Positions 30,917 through 33,759 of a stretch of 33,759 nt of DNA are shown here, piece by piece. The notes beneath the pieces are model-generated. The model did no database searches, was not told where the DNA came from, and worked only from the letters and a program-made list of their open reading frames with translations. The first letter of the stretch is position 1. The number at the start of each line of letters is the position of its first letter. A program made the position numbers and the translations under genes. Source of the stretch: Bacteroidota bacterium (GTDB taxonomy: Bacteria; Bacteroidota; Bacteroidia; Bacteroidales; P3); contig JAFNAQ010000015.1 in NCBI GenBank assembly GCA_017860275.1, positions 1 to 33,759 on the forward strand. Direction: 5' to 3'.

Positions 30917-31912
30917 ATGAAGAGAAATTGGACTAAGATATTAAGTATTCTCGCAATTGTATTATCGCTTTCAACAGTTGGAGTACAAATATTTATAATG
31001 GCAACTGCAGAACAAGAGTCTGAGGCTCAATATAAAGGATTAATAAAACAACATTATCAAATTTTTGCTCCACCAATCCCAGATAAGGTTAGTTTCTGTG
31101 GAGAGAAAATTCCTATCGATAACGTTTTTGTAAGAGAGGCACTAGATAGAGAATTGACAATAATAATGTATCAGCAGTCAACGACTTTTCTTATTCTTAA
31201 AAGAGCCGAAAGATTTTTCCCAGAAATAGAGAAAGTCTTAAGAGAACAAGGTGTACCTGATGATATTAAATATTTAGCTGTTGCTGAAAGTTCTTTGGCT
31301 AATGCTGTTTCTGGGGCAAAAGCTGAGGGCGTTTGGCAGTTTGTTGAGCCAACAGCTAAGGAATATGGTATGGAAGTTAGTGCAGAGTGGGATGATAGAT
31401 ATGATTTAAGAATATCTTCTATTGCTGCATGTAAATATCTTAAACAAAAACAGGCAAAGTTTAATGATTGGGCTTTAGCTTGTGCCTCATATAATGCGGG
31501 TGAAGCAGGTGTAAGAGGGAGAATGAGAGATCAGAAATGTGATAATTATTGGCAGCTTTATACAAATAATGAAACTTCAAGATATGTTTATAGAATAATT
31601 GCTTATAAGCTTATTATGGAGAATCCACAACAATATGGTTATTATTTTAGGATGAAAGATACATATCAACCAATTCCGACAAAAGAAATTACGGTAGATA
31701 CTACTATCAATGACTTGTTTGCATTTGCTCAAAAAATTAATGTTCCATATCTTTATCTAAAGAGATTAAACCCCGCTTTAAGAGATAGTAAATTGATAAA
31801 TAAGACAGGAAAGATATATAGGTTGAAAATTCCAAATGAAGAAGGATTGTCTTATAGGGAGCTGACGGAATCTCTTCGTAATGAGAGATTGGTTATCCAA
31901 AATGATATATAA
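30917..31912 (+). CDS. Membrane-bound lytic murein transglycosylase (SLT domain, MltD-like)
   Basis: The 331-residue protein has an N-terminal membrane helix (about 8-30, LSILAIVLSLSTVGVQIFIM). An SLT domain spans about 105-250: the catalytic Glu lies in YLAVAESSLANAVSGAKAEG, followed by GVWQFVEPTAKEYGM, WALACASYNAGEAGVRGRM and the ETSRYVYRIIAYKLI end typical of MltD-type enzymes. The C-terminal part (about 265-320: FAFAQKINVPYLYLKRLNPA) resembles a LysM-like wall-binding unit. It cleaves peptidoglycan to 1,6-anhydro products. The gene is single and followed by a good terminator. Confidence 0.92.
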   Translation: MKRNWTKILSILAIVLSLSTVGVQIFIMATAEQESEAQYKGLIKQHYQIFAPPIPDKVSFCGEKIPIDNVFVREALDRELTIIMYQQSTTFLILKRAERFFPEIEKVLREQGVPDDIKYLAVAESSLANAVSGAKAEGVWQFVEPTAKEYGMEVSAEWDDRYDLRISSIAACKYLKQKQAKFNDWALACASYNAGEAGVRGRMRDQKCDNYWQLYTNNETSRYVYRIIAYKLIMENPQQYGYYFRMKDTYQPIPTKEITVDTTINDLFAFAQKINVPYLYLKRLNPALRDSKLINKTGKIYRLKIPNEEGLSYRELTESLRNERLVIQNDI

Positions 31913-31914
31913 AA

Positions 31915-31943
31915 ATTTAAGGCGAGTTAGACTCGCCTTAAAT
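31915..31943. terminator. Terminator of the transglycosylase gene
   Basis: ATTTAAGGCGAGT (31915-31927) pairs with ACTCGCCTTAAAT (31931-31943) around the loop TAG, starting 3 nt after the stop codon. Confidence 0.85.
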
Positions 31944-32070
31944 AAAACCAGCTTTTCACAAAGGTGGAATGCTATTTTGCATTTTTCTTAAAACTAAAAA
32001 CTAAAAAACTATGAGGGTAGATATTATCTACTACTCTGCAAAAATAGGTTATAATTGCTAAAAAACAAAT

Positions 32071-32115
32071 AAAAAGCAGAAAATTAACAATTCTAATTCT
32101 GTTGATATGCTTTTT
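32071..32115. terminator. Possible terminator between the transglycosylase and msrC genes
   Basis: AAAAAGCA (32071-32078) can pair with TGCTTTTT (32108-32115) with a long A/T-rich loop. On the - strand it could end the msrC transcript. The rest of 31,944-32,163 is A/T-rich without a convincing gene. Confidence 0.3.
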
Positions 32116-32163
32116 GTCTAGTAAAAACAGCTAAAAGCCTATTATTTGAATTAATTTGAATTT

Positions 32164-32622
32164 TTATATTTTGTAAACCATATTTGCAATAATTTCAAGA
32201 TATTTAGCATCAATGCTGTCGAATGTACTAAATTCTTTGCTGTCGATATCTAAGCATCCTTTTATATTACCTTTCTTATCTCTTAGGGGAATTACAATTT
32301 CAGAATTTGAGCGTGAGTCACAAGCTATATGCCCTTCAAATTTATGAACATCTTCAACAATAACTGTTTCTCCTCTATTTATTGCTGCCCAACAAACTCC
32401 AACATCCTTTTTTAATTTTTGACAAGCTAGAGCTCCTTGATAATTTCCTACTAATAATTCATCTTCTCTTAATAAGTAAAAGCCTGTCCAAAAGAAATCT
32501 TTCATCTTATTATGTAATATAGCAGTAATTGTAGCCATGCGAGAAAGATCAAAATCTGTTTTTGTAAGTAATCCCTCCAATTGCTCAATCAATCTAATAT
32601 AACGCATTTCTTTTTTGTCCAT
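32164..32622 (-). CDS. msrC: Free methionine-(R)-sulfoxide reductase (GAF domain)
   Basis: The 152-residue protein is a single GAF domain. It reduces free methionine-R-sulfoxide using cysteine thiols. The three functional cysteines of the E. coli enzyme (84, 94, 118) map to C67 (QGALACQKL), C77 (DVGVCWAA) and C101 (FEGHIACDSRS) with identical spacings of 10 and 24. SNSEIVIPLRDKKGNIKGCLDIDS is typical of the family (residues 104-127). ATG 32622 is chosen over an in-frame start at 32652 because the added residues do not match the family length and would run into the terminator stem. Confidence 0.93.
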   Translation of the reverse strand: MDKKEMRYIRLIEQLEGLLTKTDFDLSRMATITAILHNKMKDFFWTGFYLLREDELLVGNYQGALACQKLKKDVGVCWAAINRGETVIVEDVHKFEGHIACDSRSNSEIVIPLRDKKGNIKGCLDIDSKEFSTFDSIDAKYLEIIANMVYKI

Positions 32623-32645
32623 AATTTTGTGTTTTAATTTGTAAT

Positions 32646-32689
32646 AATACAAAAAGCGTCTAATTAGTCATTAGACGCTTTTTTGTATT
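32646..32689. terminator. Bidirectional terminator between the T9SS-protein gene and msrC
   Basis: AAAAAGCGTCTAA (32651-32663) pairs with TTAGACGCTTTTT (32671-32683) around a 7-nt loop. The stem is extended by AATAC/GTATT beyond a one-base bulge. It has T runs on both strands. Confidence 0.85.
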
Positions 32690-32703
32690 GTGTATAATAT
32701 TAA

Positions 32704-33759
32704 TTATTCGATAATAAACTTTTTTGCAATTGTAGTCTCATTTGTAATAATTTTAAGCGTATACACACCCTTTAATAAATTAGAAGTATTAATTCTTGCA
32801 TTATAATTATTGTCAATAGGAGAAAATGAATAATTTGAAATTTCTCGTCCACTAATATCAAAAATAATAATGTTTGTATTTTTATTCATCTTATCGAGTT
32901 TTACATTTATATATTCCTTAGCAGGGTTAGGATATATCACAAATTTAGTATTTGATATATTCTCATCATCTAAACTAACTGGAGCAGGAGTAATGAAATT
33001 TATATCTTCTCCATATATTGTGTCGGTTGGAGTTGTTGCAAATGCTTTATATGTATATTCTGTTTTTGCTATTAATCCGCTAATGTCAGCTTCCAAGGTA
33101 TCAGTATTATAAAAGTATGTATTAATTAGCATATAACTAGAGGATGATCCTCTTTTATAATAAAATCCAGTAGTTAATATAGGTTCAGAACCTCTAATTA
33201 TTTTCCCATTAAGGGTAGCTCTTGTAGGTTCAATAAATGATGCCGAATCTGTGATTACTCTTGCTGGAGTATGGAGAGTTTTAAATGTTAATATATCCCC
33301 GACCATTGTGTTTAGTTGAGATGTAACAAAAAAAGCCTTGAATTCATAATTTGTATTTGGTAAAAGCCCAGTTAAATTAGCATACATATTTGTATCTCCA
33401 ATACCATTTACAACAGACCAATTTGAATCAAGAGAGTTCTTATAATAAAACCCCTTTGAAATAATGTTTGCTGGATTAAAATTAGTTATTTGGGCATTTA
33501 TTTTTGCTGAAGAGTCATTTATATCGGAAGCATTTATGGTAATTATTGATGAGCTATCTTGCCAAAACAATATTGGGTATCCATTATTTATATTGAAAAT
33601 ATCCATTTTAAAAGAAGTGGTAATTAGTTCTTTGTTTACAGAATCAATGAAATTATTAATTTTCATTAAAGAATCTAAAATTGGAGTTCCCAACACGGTA
33701 CCGGCTGTACCAGAAATAATCGCATTTATTTTATAATAATTATTGGAATATTGGCTACT
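32704..33759 (-). CDS. C-terminal part of a T9SS-secreted surface protein
   Basis: The frame is open to the edge of the window, so the 351 visible residues lack the true N-terminus; the first residues seen are SSQYSNNYYKINAIISGTAG, and the NNGYPILFW phrase recalls GLUG-repeat surface proteins. Two FN3-like beta domains follow (about 75-170 and 170-265, each with a GFYYK motif and a YxxKAFxxT strand). The end is a type A T9SS sorting domain (about 275-351: FVIYPNPAKEYINVKL to GVYTLKIITNETTIAKKFII), which directs export across the outer membrane and anchoring by the Por system. It is transcribed leftward and ends at a terminator before msrC. Confidence 0.88.
   Translation of the reverse strand, partial: SSQYSNNYYKINAIISGTAGTVLGTPILDSLMKINNFIDSVNKELITTSFKMDIFNINNGYPILFWQDSSSIITINASDINDSSAKINAQITNFNPANIISKGFYYKNSLDSNWSVVNGIGDTNMYANLTGLLPNTNYEFKAFFVTSQLNTMVGDILTFKTLHTPARVITDSASFIEPTRATLNGKIIRGSEPILTTGFYYKRGSSSSYMLINTYFYNTDTLEADISGLIAKTEYTYKAFATTPTDTIYGEDINFITPAPVSLDDENISNTKFVIYPNPAKEYINVKLDKMNKNTNIIIFDISGREISNYSFSPIDNNYNARINTSNLLKGVYTLKIITNETTIAKKFIIE

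Noticed and set aside
32011-32061. 16-codon frame after the transglycosylase terminator, possible leader peptide
   Set aside because: There is no promoter of good quality, no downstream gene on the same strand, and the length is within chance.
1-33759. tRNA or rRNA genes
   Set aside because: No cloverleaf with a GGTTCGAATCC-type T arm or rRNA-like segment was noticed on either strand by eye; a tRNA search program would be needed to exclude one fully.

Overview
The window is AT-rich DNA from a member of the Bacteroidota, most likely the order Bacteroidales. Signs on the sequence are promoters of the TTTG-N(18-22)-TAnnTTTG type before many host genes, A/T-rich leaders without Shine-Dalgarno sequences, a type IX secretion sorting domain, a GWxTD-domain protein and a six-repeat ribosomal protein S1. 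I cannot name a genus.

Region 1 (1 to about 13,357) is the late, right-hand part of a Mu-like transposable prophage with a contractile tail. The + strand carries an almost gapless late operon: the end of an unidentified gene, tail sheath (DUF2586-like), tail tube, a tail-assembly chaperone with a clear -1 programmed frameshift, a DUF6046-like protein, hub (gpD/Mu gp44-like), spike (Mu gp45-like), gp25/W-like wedge, J-like baseplate protein, gp48-like protein, a fibre or collar protein, a small LysM-like protein, a 1033-residue fibre with two Ig-like domains, then lysis genes: a T7-type amidase, a membrane/coiled-coil protein and a lipoprotein with a C-terminal membrane segment. No tape-measure gene is seen where one is expected. 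A small secreted protein made of 13-residue KIVEGSE repeats is encoded antisense inside the operon with its own host-type promoter, so it looks like a lysogenic-conversion gene. After a structured non-coding stretch comes a Dam-like adenine methylase broken by one in-frame TGA, then a strong terminator and three 22-23 bp spaced repeats that may be the transposase-binding right end of the prophage.

Region 2 (13,358-13,756) has no gene but holds three consecutive families of short repeats, each with a period of 21-23 bp (about two helical turns). A weaker set of the same kind lies at 26,898-27,035.

Region 3 (13,757-33,759) is host chromosome: a cation/proton antiporter with C-terminal RCK domains (-), rpsA (+), a GWxTD protein, a family 2 glycosyltransferase, a GYF-CD225 membrane protein with a DUF2752 protein (+), a MBL/beta-CASP nuclease - thioredoxin-like - aroQ operon (-), a lipoprotein - GH25 lysozyme - 2-hydroxyacid dehydrogenase - small hypothetical operon (+), a 734-residue exported protein with xseA and xseB (-), a lytic transglycosylase (+), free-methionine-R-sulfoxide reductase msrC (-) and the C-terminal part of a T9SS-secreted surface protein (-) that runs off the window end.
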